Below, piece by piece: positions 7,698 to 16,159 of a stretch of DNA of 64,000 bases. The position numbers were made by a program, and so were the translations under genes. The stretch covers positions 2,046,001-2,110,000 of the forward strand of contig NZ_AP024895.1 in NCBI RefSeq assembly GCF_024347055.1. Reading direction: 5' to 3'. Below the pieces are notes generated by a model. The model was not told where the DNA came from and searched no databases. It saw nothing but the letters and a program-made list of their open reading frames with translations. Each line of letters begins with the position of its first letter. The first letter of the stretch is position 1. The stretch is from Vibrio porteresiae DSM 19223 (GTDB lineage Bacteria; Pseudomonadota; Gammaproteobacteria; Enterobacterales; Vibrionaceae).

Positions 7698-8786
7698 ATG
7701 GCATTTTTGTCACTCTCGAATCTGTGTAAGAACTACAGTGGTCGGCAAGTAATAAAAAATATCAATCTGTCGATCGAACAAGGGGAATTCATCTCTCTGC
7801 TTGGCCCATCGGGTTGCGGTAAAACCACTACGCTACAAATGATTGCGGGGTTCGTGGACGTCACCCATGGCGCTATCATGCTAAAGGATCGCAACATTAC
7901 CCAAACGCCCCCCAACGAAAGAGGCTTAGGTATTGTATTTCAATCCTATGCGCTCTTTCCTCATATGACGGTGGCAGAGAATGTGATGTTTGGTCTGCAG
8001 ATGCGTAAAGTGTCGAGTACCGAGCAGCGCGAACGTACTGAAAAAATCCTCAAGCATGTTCACTTAGAACAGTACAAAGATCGCTATCCGCGGCATCTTT
8101 CTGGTGGGCAACGGCAACGTGTCGCTCTCGCGCGTGCGTTAGTGATTAACCCCGACATATTGCTGCTCGATGAACCTTTATCGAATCTCGATGCAAAACT
8201 TCGTGAAGAGATGCAATACGAACTGCGCCGCATCCAATCCTCCTTTGGCACCACAACATTAATGGTGACCCACGATCAAAATGAAGCGATGTCGATAAGC
8301 GATCGCGTTGTGGTGATGCAAGATGGCGTGATCGTCCAAACCGATACCCCGCAAAAACTGTATCAGTTCCCTAAAAACACCTTTGTTTCATCGTTTGTCG
8401 GTCATTCAAACCTGATTAAAAGCACCATAACCCAGGTAACCAATTCAGCCACAACATTGTCCATCACGAACCAAATCAAACTTGAATTAAATCGAAAATT
8501 TCATTTTGTGGCCAATTCAAAAGTGATTTTAAGCTTACGACCAGAGTCGTTACACATCGTCCCCTTGGGTCAAGGACGCCTTGAGGGAACACTGGCAGAA
8601 CAGTTTTTCATGGGCAGCCACTGGATGTACTTAATCGATACACCAGTCGGTCGTCTAGAAGTAATGTCGTCACAAAATACGCCCAACGGGCTGATGCTCG
8701 GAGCGCCATTATCACTGGACTGGGCCGATAGCGATTGCCGCTTACTACCGACCTCAGAACGCAGCAGCGAAGAGGTTGCAGCATGA
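7698..8786 (+). CDS. PotA-type ABC transporter ATPase
   Basis: ATP-binding subunit of a polyamine/opine/amino-acid type importer, 362 residues. The start at 7698 has GGAGG 8 bp upstream; an in-frame extension to 7590 is not protein-like. Motifs in order: Walker A GPSGCGKTT, Q-loop VFQSYALFPH, signature LSGGQRQRVALARA, Walker B LLLDEPLSNLD, H-loop THDQNEAMS, then a C-terminal TOBE region. The next gene starts at ATGA overlapping its stop. First gene of a seven-gene operon (7698-14414) with two permeases, three oxidase subunits and a binding protein. Family firm, substrate not readable. Confidence 0.93.
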   Translation: MAFLSLSNLCKNYSGRQVIKNINLSIEQGEFISLLGPSGCGKTTTLQMIAGFVDVTHGAIMLKDRNITQTPPNERGLGIVFQSYALFPHMTVAENVMFGLQMRKVSSTEQRERTEKILKHVHLEQYKDRYPRHLSGGQRQRVALARALVINPDILLLDEPLSNLDAKLREEMQYELRRIQSSFGTTTLMVTHDQNEAMSISDRVVVMQDGVIVQTDTPQKLYQFPKNTFVSSFVGHSNLIKSTITQVTNSATTLSITNQIKLELNRKFHFVANSKVILSLRPESLHIVPLGQGRLEGTLAEQFFMGSHWMYLIDTPVGRLEVMSSQNTPNGLMLGAPLSLDWADSDCRLLPTSERSSEEVAA

Positions 8787-9688
8787 TGGCAGACAACGCA
8801 TTAACCACCAGCTCGGCTAAAAACCTTAGCCCCAAGTCGCCGCATATCACGCCTTGGTTTCTGTGCAGTATCGGCACCATGATTTTTCTGATCATGATCA
8901 TTACACCGTTGGTCATTACTGTATTGCTCTCTTTTAATCGTTATGACCCCAACCTAGGTGCCATCGCTGGTACATTCACTTTCGCCAACTTTAGCGACAT
9001 TTTTAGTGACTCTTGGTATTGGGAAATCTTCGGTCGCACGGTATGGGTGAGCTTTTTAGTCACACTCCTGTGCGCCATTATCGCGATTCCAGAAGCCATG
9101 ATTCTTAACCGTATGGATCGGGTATGGCGCTCCATCATGCTGGTCGTGATTCTTTCGCCGCTGCTGATTTCCGTCGTTATTCGTTCATTTGGTTGGAGCT
9201 TATTGCTGGCCGACAACGGCTTAGTCAACCGCTGCCTTGAATTTTTCGGCATTCCAACTGTGACGATGCTTTATCAACAGACAGCCGTCATTATTGCTCT
9301 GGTTCATGTCATGATGCCGTTCATGTTGATCCCACTTTGGACCACCATCCAAAAAATGGATCCCGAAGTGGAAAACGCAGCACTGTCGTTAAATGCCAGT
9401 CGCTTCAAAACCTTCTATCGCGTGCTATTACCTCAAATGACGCCGGGGATTCTCTCTGGGTGTCTGATCGTCTTCGCGTTAAGTGCCAGCTCATTCGTGA
9501 TTCCGGGCATTCTGGGTGGACGTCGTTTCAAAGTCGTTGCCACCCTCATTTACGACCAGTATTTGAGTGAGCTGAACTGGCCTTCAGGAGCCGCATTAGC
9601 TTTGATTCTCTTACTCGCAAACGTCCTGATCATCGTCAATTTCAACCGTCTGCTGCAACGCACTTATAAAGCTAAGTTGGAGGATTAA
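8783..9688 (+). CDS. PotB-type ABC transporter permease
   Basis: Inner-membrane permease of 301 residues with six predicted helices. It has the BPD_transp_1 EAA loop (EVENAALSLNASRFKTFYRV followed by LLPQMTPGIL) that docks on the ATPase. The start is the first ATG of ATGATGGCA, overlapping the ATPase stop by 4 bp, so translation is coupled. The first ~30 residues are a polar N-terminal tail. Works with the 9691 permease, the 7698 ATPase and the 13341 binding protein. Confidence 0.93.
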   Translation: MMADNALTTSSAKNLSPKSPHITPWFLCSIGTMIFLIMIITPLVITVLLSFNRYDPNLGAIAGTFTFANFSDIFSDSWYWEIFGRTVWVSFLVTLLCAIIAIPEAMILNRMDRVWRSIMLVVILSPLLISVVIRSFGWSLLLADNGLVNRCLEFFGIPTVTMLYQQTAVIIALVHVMMPFMLIPLWTTIQKMDPEVENAALSLNASRFKTFYRVLLPQMTPGILSGCLIVFALSASSFVIPGILGGRRFKVVATLIYDQYLSELNWPSGAALALILLLANVLIIVNFNRLLQRTYKAKLED

Positions 9689-9690
9689 CC

Positions 9691-10485
9691 ATGCGAAAAA
9701 ATGGTCCTTTTTCACTCCTTTTCCACTATTTGGTGGTGGCGTTTATGTTGGCACCTTTAGTGATCGTCTGCTTGGTTGCATTTACCCCAGAGCCGACACT
9801 GACCTTACCCACTACGCACTGGTCATTACGCTGGTTTAAAACGCTACTTGAGCACGATGAGTTCATTAGCTCCTTTTGGTTAAGCCTCGGTCTAGCTGCA
9901 GGTTCGGCCACCTTATCGTGTCTTATCGCAATACCAGCAGGATTGGCGCTGATTCGTTATGAATTTCCGGGCAAAAACTCCATCAGTGCCTTGCTGTTTT
10001 CGCCTTTGCTGATTCCTCATTTGGTGTTAGGTGTGGCGTTGATGCGCATGTTTACCCTATTAGGGGTGAATGGATCCCTATTCTGGCTACTTCTTGCACA
10101 TATCGTCGTTGTAACGCCTTATGTTCTGCGCCTAATTTTCACTGCGTTAATGGGCTTTGACCGAGCAACCGAACAAGCAGCTCAATCATTAGGTGCCAAT
10201 AAACTTACCGTCTTTTTTAAAGTGACCCTACCTATCATTTTACCCGGCATTGCTGGCGGTTGGGCACTGGCTTTTATCAATAGCTTTGATGAAGTCACCA
10301 TGTCGGTATTCGTTACGTCGCCATCCACTATCACACTGCCGGTGCGCATGTATATGTACACCACTGAATCAATCGACCCAATGATTGCTGCGGTCTCGAC
10401 TGTCATGATTCTGATCACGGCAATTCTTATGTTTGTCATAGACCGCTTCTACGGATTGGATCGTCTGTTAATTGGTAAAAATTAA
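9691..10485 (+). CDS. PotC-type ABC transporter permease
   Basis: Second permease, 264 residues, six predicted helices. The EAA motif reads EQAAQSLGANKLTVFFKVTL. Begins 2 bp after the PotB-like stop with GGAGG just upstream. Gene order ATPase-permease-permease matches polyamine and opine importers. No unusual residues noted. Confidence 0.93.
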   Translation: MRKNGPFSLLFHYLVVAFMLAPLVIVCLVAFTPEPTLTLPTTHWSLRWFKTLLEHDEFISSFWLSLGLAAGSATLSCLIAIPAGLALIRYEFPGKNSISALLFSPLLIPHLVLGVALMRMFTLLGVNGSLFWLLLAHIVVVTPYVLRLIFTALMGFDRATEQAAQSLGANKLTVFFKVTLPIILPGIAGGWALAFINSFDEVTMSVFVTSPSTITLPVRMYMYTTESIDPMIAAVSTVMILITAILMFVIDRFYGLDRLLIGKN

Positions 10486-10494
10486 GAGGTATTT

Positions 10495-10836
10495 ATGGAC
10501 AATACGGATTGGCATGAGGGCAACACGATCATCATGCATCGCGTTCAGGAGCTGGATCGATCCCCTATCGCATTCTTGTTTGATGGGCACGAGGTGACCG
10601 GATTTGAAGGTGACTCCATTTTGGTCGCCATTTTAGCCCGATTCCCTTTTCTTAGAAAAAATGAGTTTAGCCATCAGCCACGCAGCGGTTTTTGTTTGAT
10701 GGGCGCATGTCAAGAGTGCTGGGTCTGGAACAAACAGGGCGAGCGGATTCGTTCCTGTTCAACGCCTCTACAAGCTGGCATGGAGCTTTTTTCGACTTCG
10801 CCAGTTATCCAAGGAGAACTTGCTCATGAGTCATAA
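10495..10836 (+). CDS. HcnA/OoxA-like 2Fe-2S small subunit of a heteromeric amino-acid/opine oxidase
   Basis: 113-residue ferredoxin-like subunit. The cysteine pattern GFCLMGACQECWV plus a downstream RSC matches the four ligands of the [2Fe-2S] Fer2_4 domain found in HcnA, in opine-oxidase small subunits and in the N-terminus of sarcosine oxidase alpha. It precedes the HcnB-like subunit and overlaps it by 11 bp. It would pass electrons from the flavin subunits towards the respiratory chain. Cyanide synthesis itself is not implied: this domain set is shared by many imino-acid dehydrogenases. Confidence 0.88.
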   Translation: MDNTDWHEGNTIIMHRVQELDRSPIAFLFDGHEVTGFEGDSILVAILARFPFLRKNEFSHQPRSGFCLMGACQECWVWNKQGERIRSCSTPLQAGMELFSTSPVIQGELAHES

Positions 10837-12214
10837 CGTCGTGATTATTGGTTCTGGCCCAGCCGGAATGGCAGCGGCGAAAACGTTGGTAGCCAAAGGC
10901 ATTCACCCCATCGTCATCGATGAAAATGACCGTTCGGGCGGCCAGATCTATCGCCAACAGCCCAGCAACTTTACTCGCACCAAAAAACAGCTTTACGGTT
11001 TTGATGCTAAAGAAGCCGAGCAGACCTTAACTGAATGGCAAACAATATCAGGTCAATTGACCTATTTGCCTAATCATCTGGTGTGGAATGCCGTAGGTAA
11101 AACGCTCTATCTCTTTAACCAAAATAAACCCGGTTACCAAGAGATTGAGTGGGATTCACTGATCGTTGCCAATGGCGCAACAGACCGAATTTTGCCGTTT
11201 AAGGGTTGGACGCTCCCCGGTATTTACACATTAGGCGCGGCCCAAATCGCGCTTAAAAATCAGGGCTGCCTTATAGGCCAAAGTGTTGTCTTGGCAGGAA
11301 ATGGTCCATTGCTCTATTTGCTCGCGTGGCAATACCTAAAAGCAGGAGCCAATATCAAGGCCATCCTCGATTACTCTGGTTTTATGGATCAATGTAAAGC
11401 GACCACTAAACTGCTGCATGCACCTAAAGTGGTTTATAAAGGCATCTATTTTCTTGCCGAGCTCAAACGAGCCGGCGTCAAAATTATCTACAACGCTCGG
11501 CTTGATTCGGCTGCGGGTGATGAAAAAGTCACGGGCATTTTCTGGCACAAACAGGGGCAAACTCACGCAAGTGAGTATCTCGAATGCGATTCTGTCGCCT
11601 TTGGCTATGGATTACGCTCTGAAACGCAAATCCCTGATTTGCTTGGTTGCCAATTTCACTATCACGCAGAGTATCGTGATTGGTTACCCGTGCTTGATGA
11701 CCAACAAACGTCTGTACCTGATCTCTATTTGGCCGGTGATGGTTGTGGCATAGCAGGGGTTTATGCGGCGAAACTCAGTGGAGAAAAAGCGGCCAATCAG
11801 ATTTTGCAAAAGCTCAACTTGCCGGTTTCAACCCATGACATCAGCAACATTGATAAGCAACTCAACCACTTTACGACCTTCTCTTATGGGCTCACTCAGG
11901 CCTTTCCATTTCCGACCACATGGGCACAAGAAGTCCCTGATGAGACCGTGATTTGCCGCTGCGAGAATGTCACCGCAGGTGATATTCGAACTATGGTTCG
12001 TGACAGAAATTGCCAAGAGATGAATCAGCTTAAAGCTCATTGCCGCAGTGGTATGGGGCGCTGTCAGGGCCGTGTCTGTGGCACCGCCATTCGCGAACTA
12101 CTCGCTTATGAGACTCGCCAAAGCAGTGATGCGGTCGGGCGTATTCGTGCGCAAAGTCCACTTAAACCTATCCCGATTATTGTTGAAGAGGAGTTCGCTG
12201 ATGAACACCACTAA
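10826..12214 (+). CDS. HcnB/OoxA-like FAD and Fe-S subunit of a heteromeric oxidase
   Basis: 462-residue flavoprotein. N-terminal FAD-binding GxGxxG (VIIGSGPAGMAAA) and a second nucleotide-binding fold near residues 150-180 (VVLAGNGPLLYLLAWQ). At the C-terminus there is a BFD-like cluster with four cysteines, CRCENVTAGD and CRSGMGRCQGRVCG. The ATG at 10826 has AAGGAG at 9 bp spacing. This is the large Fe-S/FAD subunit typical of opine oxidases, cyanide synthase HcnB and D-hydroxyproline dehydrogenase. It overlaps the next gene by 14 bp. Subunit family is clear; the substrate is unknown. Confidence 0.9.
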   Translation: MSHNVVIIGSGPAGMAAAKTLVAKGIHPIVIDENDRSGGQIYRQQPSNFTRTKKQLYGFDAKEAEQTLTEWQTISGQLTYLPNHLVWNAVGKTLYLFNQNKPGYQEIEWDSLIVANGATDRILPFKGWTLPGIYTLGAAQIALKNQGCLIGQSVVLAGNGPLLYLLAWQYLKAGANIKAILDYSGFMDQCKATTKLLHAPKVVYKGIYFLAELKRAGVKIIYNARLDSAAGDEKVTGIFWHKQGQTHASEYLECDSVAFGYGLRSETQIPDLLGCQFHYHAEYRDWLPVLDDQQTSVPDLYLAGDGCGIAGVYAAKLSGEKAANQILQKLNLPVSTHDISNIDKQLNHFTTFSYGLTQAFPFPTTWAQEVPDETVICRCENVTAGDIRTMVRDRNCQEMNQLKAHCRSGMGRCQGRVCGTAIRELLAYETRQSSDAVGRIRAQSPLKPIPIIVEEEFADEHH

Positions 12215-13301
12215 ATCAGATGTCATCGTTATTGGTGGTGGCATTGTTGGCTCGTCCGCGGCGCTGTTTATGAGTCAGAAAGGGCTGAAAGTGACTCTTA
12301 TCGAAAGAGACGCCTGTGGTAGTCGCTCCAGTGGCGTCAATTTCGGAGGAGTACGTTGTCAGGGGCGTCCTGTTACTCATCTTCCTTTAGCGATAAGAGC
12401 GCGCGATATTTGGCGCGATGCAGAAAATATCATCGGTGGCCGCTTTGAATACACAGTAACCGGTCATCTTAAATTGGCGCGCACTGACGAAGAACTCACG
12501 ATCCTCAACGACTATTACCACGAGTCGCTTGATATGGGGCTTGATCTTGAAATGCTCTCCGGCGATGAAATTCGCCGCCGTTACCCATGGTTTAGCGGTC
12601 GAGTCCTCGGTGGTTCGCTGTCTCCCCATGATGGGCAGGCTAACCCAAGAATCGTCAGCCCTGCCTTTGCCGCTGCAGCGCGTCGTGCTGGTGCTACCGT
12701 ATGTGAACGTGAACCGGTTCAGCAGGTAGAAAAACTGTCTTCTGGCTATCGCGTCACGACGGAAAAAGGCATTTACGAAGCTGAGCAGCTTATCATTTCA
12801 GCGGGTGCATGGAGCAACAAGATTGCAACGCAGCTGGGAGAATCCTTTCCATTAACCCACGGTTTCCCAGCGATGGCGGTGACCGAACCTGTCCCCTATT
12901 TCATCCATCCTTGCCTAGGCGTGCAAGGTGGCGATATCTATTGCCGTCAAGTCACGCGCGGGAATGTGGTTTTCGGTGGCGGACATGGCGTCGGTGTAGG
13001 AGAAGCCTCTTCAAGAGCGACCAGTGATAGTTTGATGACGTTAATGAAAAGGTTATTAGAGCTCATTCCTGCCATGAAAAACACGCAAATTCTGCGCACC
13101 TGGTCTGGCATGGAAGGTTTCTTACCCGATAACACCCCGGTTATCGACAAAAGCCAAAAAAACGCTGGCCTTTATTATGGATTTGGCTTTTCCGGTGGCG
13201 GTTTCGAAATCGGCCCCGGAGCGGGCGCTGCACTCGCCGATCTCGTCGCGCATGGCAGTACGTCAACGGATCTTACCCCATTTAGAGTGTCTCGCTTCTA
13301 A
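12201..13301 (+). CDS. HcnC/DAO-type FAD oxidoreductase, catalytic subunit
   Basis: 366-residue FAD-dependent amine/imino-acid oxidoreductase. It has the N-terminal Rossmann motif VIVIGGGIVGSSAALF, a mid-domain ending in ISAGAWS, and the C-terminal FAD-binding segment GLYYGFGFSGGGFEIGPGAG. The ATG at 12201 follows a GAAGAGGAG site; an in-frame extension back to 12048 lies inside the previous gene. In HcnABC and OoxAB-like complexes this subunit oxidises a C-N bond of an amino or imino acid. With the ALDH7 gene nearby, a cyclic imino acid such as pipecolate is a reasonable candidate (inference). Confidence 0.9.
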   Translation: MNTTKSDVIVIGGGIVGSSAALFMSQKGLKVTLIERDACGSRSSGVNFGGVRCQGRPVTHLPLAIRARDIWRDAENIIGGRFEYTVTGHLKLARTDEELTILNDYYHESLDMGLDLEMLSGDEIRRRYPWFSGRVLGGSLSPHDGQANPRIVSPAFAAAARRAGATVCEREPVQQVEKLSSGYRVTTEKGIYEAEQLIISAGAWSNKIATQLGESFPLTHGFPAMAVTEPVPYFIHPCLGVQGGDIYCRQVTRGNVVFGGGHGVGVGEASSRATSDSLMTLMKRLLELIPAMKNTQILRTWSGMEGFLPDNTPVIDKSQKNAGLYYGFGFSGGGFEIGPGAGAALADLVAHGSTSTDLTPFRVSRF

Positions 13302-13340
13302 GCAAAGAATGCAGACAAAATGACCATCAAGGAGAACCTC

Positions 13341-14414
13341 ATGAAAAAATGGACTTATTCAACGCTCTTTTGTCGCAACGCTATCGCGACCACCTTGCTC
13401 GCCGGAACCTTAATGGCGGTCGGCAGTGCATCCGCTTATGCGGAAACAACGCTATACGTTGGGATGAACGGGGGCACCATGCAAAAAATGTATGAAGACT
13501 ATGTGTTCCCTCCTTTCGAAAAAGCCAATAACGTCAAGATCATGGTGATTCCTGGCACCTCATCTGACGTGCTCGCCAAGGTTAGCGCTAGCCGTGAAAA
13601 CCCACAAATGAACCTCATGTTTCTTGATGATGGCCTGATGTATCGCGCCATCAACATGGGACTATGTACAAAAACCGAGCTTCAACCTGAAATTAAAGAG
13701 CAACTTTACCCATCGGCACATATTAACGATGACATGGCCACCGCGGTGAGCATTGGCCTCACTGGCCTTGGCTACAACACCAAAATGTTTAAAGAGAACG
13801 GCTGGGATGCACCGACGTCTTGGAACGATCTTGCCGACCCTAAATACAAAGGCAAGCTGATATTCCAATCGCTCCCATCCTCTACCTTTGGTTTACATGC
13901 TTTCCTCATGTTTAACCGTCTGCACAATGGTACTGAAGATAACGTCAACCCAGGCTTTAAAGCATGGCCAGATTCCGTTGGTAAAGATGTCAAAGTCTAT
14001 ATCGCAGGCTCATCCAAATTATCAGAGATGGTTCAGACCGACGAAGCCGGCATCTTCCCGATAACCCCAACACTGGTTGCGGCATGGAAAGCCAAAGGCA
14101 TTGATGTGGCTTACGCCAACCCTAAAGAGGGCTCCGTTACCTTGTTCTACACCCAGTGTGTCGTAAACAAGAGCCAAAATCAGGAGCTAACGCAGAAATT
14201 GGCCAACTGGGTGCTATCAGAACAGGCGCAAACACTGGCTCTTGAGCACGCCTCTTACATTCCTGTGAACTCAAAAGTTGAAGGCGCTGGAGAGACGAAG
14301 GAAGAGCTAAAACAAATTGGCGGGTACATGAAAACCGCAGTTACCCTTGATTGGGACAAAATCAACACTAACCGCCCAGCGTGGAACAAACGCTGGAACC
14401 GTGAAATCGAGTAA
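13341..14414 (+). CDS. PotD-type periplasmic substrate-binding protein
   Basis: 357-residue extracellular solute-binding protein with a Sec signal peptide (basic start MKKW, hydrophobic core, likely cleavage after ASAYA). The start at 13341 is chosen over 13320 because AAGGAG lies just upstream. The fold follows SBP_bac_8/PotD: TLYVGMNGG at the mature N-terminus, SWNDLADPKYKGKL in the hinge region, and conserved C-terminal NWVLSEQAQ. Last gene of the operon, followed by a terminator. Delivers the operon's substrate to the 8783/9691 permeases. Confidence 0.93.
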   Translation: MKKWTYSTLFCRNAIATTLLAGTLMAVGSASAYAETTLYVGMNGGTMQKMYEDYVFPPFEKANNVKIMVIPGTSSDVLAKVSASRENPQMNLMFLDDGLMYRAINMGLCTKTELQPEIKEQLYPSAHINDDMATAVSIGLTGLGYNTKMFKENGWDAPTSWNDLADPKYKGKLIFQSLPSSTFGLHAFLMFNRLHNGTEDNVNPGFKAWPDSVGKDVKVYIAGSSKLSEMVQTDEAGIFPITPTLVAAWKAKGIDVAYANPKEGSVTLFYTQCVVNKSQNQELTQKLANWVLSEQAQTLALEHASYIPVNSKVEGAGETKEELKQIGGYMKTAVTLDWDKINTNRPAWNKRWNREIE

Positions 14415-14422
14415 ACAAACTC

Positions 14423-14457
14423 AAAGCTGCTGCACCGTCAGCAGCTTTTCTCTTTTT
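14423..14457 (+). terminator. Operon terminator after the binding protein
   Basis: Stem AAAGCTGCTG / CAGCAGCTTT with a 6-nt loop and a T-rich tail, 9 bp after the stop of the 7698-14414 operon. Confidence 0.85.
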
Positions 14458-14563
14458 AGCCACCCAATTGCTATAGAGTTAACCAATCAAACTCATCCCC
14501 ACTGACCTTACTAGAATATTTCCGTATACTTCGCCAGGTTACTTATTTCATTAGGACCTGACT

Positions 14564-15181
14564 ATGTTTCAACCCGCTAATACCGTTGTCGTACTCGACT
14601 TTGAGACCACGGGACTTTCCCCAAATATGGGCGATCGCGCGATTGAAATTGGCGCGGTCAAACTCGTTGATGGGGTTAAGGTTGGCAGCTTTCAGCAGTT
14701 GATGAATCCGGGCTTTCGCGTTAGCTCATTCATTTCTTCATTTACTGGCATTACCAATAGCATGCTTTCGCTTGCTCCTGACGCGAAGGAAGTGATGCAA
14801 GAGTTTGCCGAATTTATTGGCGATAGCCCGCTTGTGGCGCATAACGCCTCATTTGATAAACGCTTTCTCGATGCTGAATTTGAGCGGATTGACGCTCATT
14901 ATCCGGGGCCATTTGCCTGTTCAATGCTGATCGCAAGACGCCTTATCCCCAACGCGCCGACTCATAAACTGGGTGATTTAGTGCGTTTTAAGCAGATTGA
15001 AAACGACGGCACGTTTCACCGCGCCTTAGCCGATGCAGAGATGACAGCCAAATTATGGCTATTGATGTTAGATGAACTTGCCGAACAAGGGGTGAGCACT
15101 CCCAGCATAACGTTAATGCAGAAGATCAGCCGAACCAACAAATCTGCCATTCCCGCACTGCTAGCAAAAGAAAGAGTCTAA
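14564..15181 (+). CDS. DnaQ-like 3'-5' exonuclease (DEDDh)
   Basis: 205-residue RNase T/epsilon-fold exonuclease. All five DEDDh residues are visible: Asp12 and Glu14 in VLDFETTG, Asp98 in HNASFDKRF, His152 and Asp157 in HRALADAEM. Length and lack of a polymerase-binding tail fit the stand-alone exonucleases of Vibrio rather than DnaQ itself. Monocistronic, between two terminators. DNA repair or RNA processing role is by family only. Confidence 0.88.
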   Translation: MFQPANTVVVLDFETTGLSPNMGDRAIEIGAVKLVDGVKVGSFQQLMNPGFRVSSFISSFTGITNSMLSLAPDAKEVMQEFAEFIGDSPLVAHNASFDKRFLDAEFERIDAHYPGPFACSMLIARRLIPNAPTHKLGDLVRFKQIENDGTFHRALADAEMTAKLWLLMLDELAEQGVSTPSITLMQKISRTNKSAIPALLAKERV

Positions 15182-15231
15182 AATTCAGATTACTTAGGCA
15201 TTTATTGGCATTCGAGACGGTTTCGATTATC

Positions 15232-15278
15232 ACAAAAAAGCGGTCACATCACTCCTAAAAGAGCACTTGTAACCGCTT
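15232..15278 (-). terminator. Terminator of the TetR gene
   Basis: On the minus strand an 11-bp stem AAGCGGTTACA / TGTGACCGCTT (one wobble pair) followed by TTTTTTG, about 60 bp after the TetR stop codon. Confidence 0.8.
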
Positions 15279-15338
15279 GGCAGTAGGTGTTCGGGATACG
15301 TTATGCAACGACTTAGCAGCGGCAGGATCTAACGTGTT

Positions 15339-15983
15339 TTAGGCAACATTCATACTCGCCAGAATAATCTGCAAACGCTTTTTAATGTGGGCAACACGTA
15401 GCTCATGACCCGTTGCCGCATGTTGAATACTGCGTGGTAACAGCGCGCCGAACACCACATCCATCAGTAGCCCTGCGTAGACTTCAACATCGTCAATCTG
15501 TATCCGTCCGCGTTGGTTTTCTAACTCAAGCCAATCCATCACCAATTCTCGATGGCAGATAATGCGTTGCTCATAGAGATAATCGGTTAACTCTGGAAAC
15601 AGCACCGCTTCTCGATGCAGTAAATGCAACATCGCGGCGCGAATTTGTGCCTCGTCACCCACAATATCGAGCTGAAAAATCTTATGCAGTGTCTCTTCAA
15701 TGCTCAGATTTTCTGACTCTGGGCGTGGCAGATCGACCAACAGGTGACGATGATGCGCGATCACCGCAGCAAAAAGCTCAATTTTGTTGGTAAACAATTC
15801 ATAGATATTGCGTTTTGAGGTTTTGGCACGCTTAGCCACATCCGCGGTGGTGGTTTTGGCAAAACCAACTTCTTTAAAGGCATCATAAGCACTTGCTAAA
15901 ATCGCTTGACGGCGTGTTTCTTCGTCTAATGTCTTGGGGCGGCCGCGTTTTCTGGTCACAGGCAGTTGATCTAAGTCACTCAT
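15339..15983 (-). CDS. TetR-family transcriptional regulator
   Basis: 214 residues from the ATG at 15983, giving MSDLDQLPVTRKRGRPK. A longer frame to 16073 would need a TTG and crosses the palindrome at 16006, so it is unlikely. N-terminal HTH with ILASAYDAFKEVGFAKTTTA followed by VAKRAKTSKRNIYELF; the RKRGRPK stretch is a common basic lead-in. C-terminal ligand domain about residues 85-210. Divergent from the methyltransferase-like gene at 16160, with a dyad just upstream of its own start. Probable local autoregulator; ligand unknown. Confidence 0.9.
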   Translation of the reverse strand: MSDLDQLPVTRKRGRPKTLDEETRRQAILASAYDAFKEVGFAKTTTADVAKRAKTSKRNIYELFTNKIELFAAVIAHHRHLLVDLPRPESENLSIEETLHKIFQLDIVGDEAQIRAAMLHLLHREAVLFPELTDYLYEQRIICHRELVMDWLELENQRGRIQIDDVEVYAGLLMDVVFGALLPRSIQHAATGHELRVAHIKKRLQIILASMNVA

Positions 15984-16005
15984 GTTTTTCAACTTTATTA
16001 TTTTA

Positions 16006-16022
16006 GGTACTATATAAGTACC
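16006..16022. promoter_or_regulatory. Candidate TetR operator
   Basis: Perfect inverted repeat GGTACT-atata-AGTACC, 23 bp upstream of the TetR ATG and in the gap to the divergent methyltransferase gene. Size and position match TetR-family operators. Confidence 0.6.
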
Positions 16023-16159
16023 ATAAGAGTTATCATGTGTCCACGAACAGAAATAGTATTCAAATAGACTCAATAGCTGCAGCTTGAATTATCAACACTA
16101 TACTCAATAACAACTTCTTGTATTACGGCATCAATACTTGACATAACAAGGACTAGGCT

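Noticed and set aside
10495..13301. Hydrogen cyanide synthase (hcnABC)
   Set aside because: The subunit set is alike, but the same architecture serves opine and hydroxyproline oxidases, and the operon carries an importer, which fits catabolism better.
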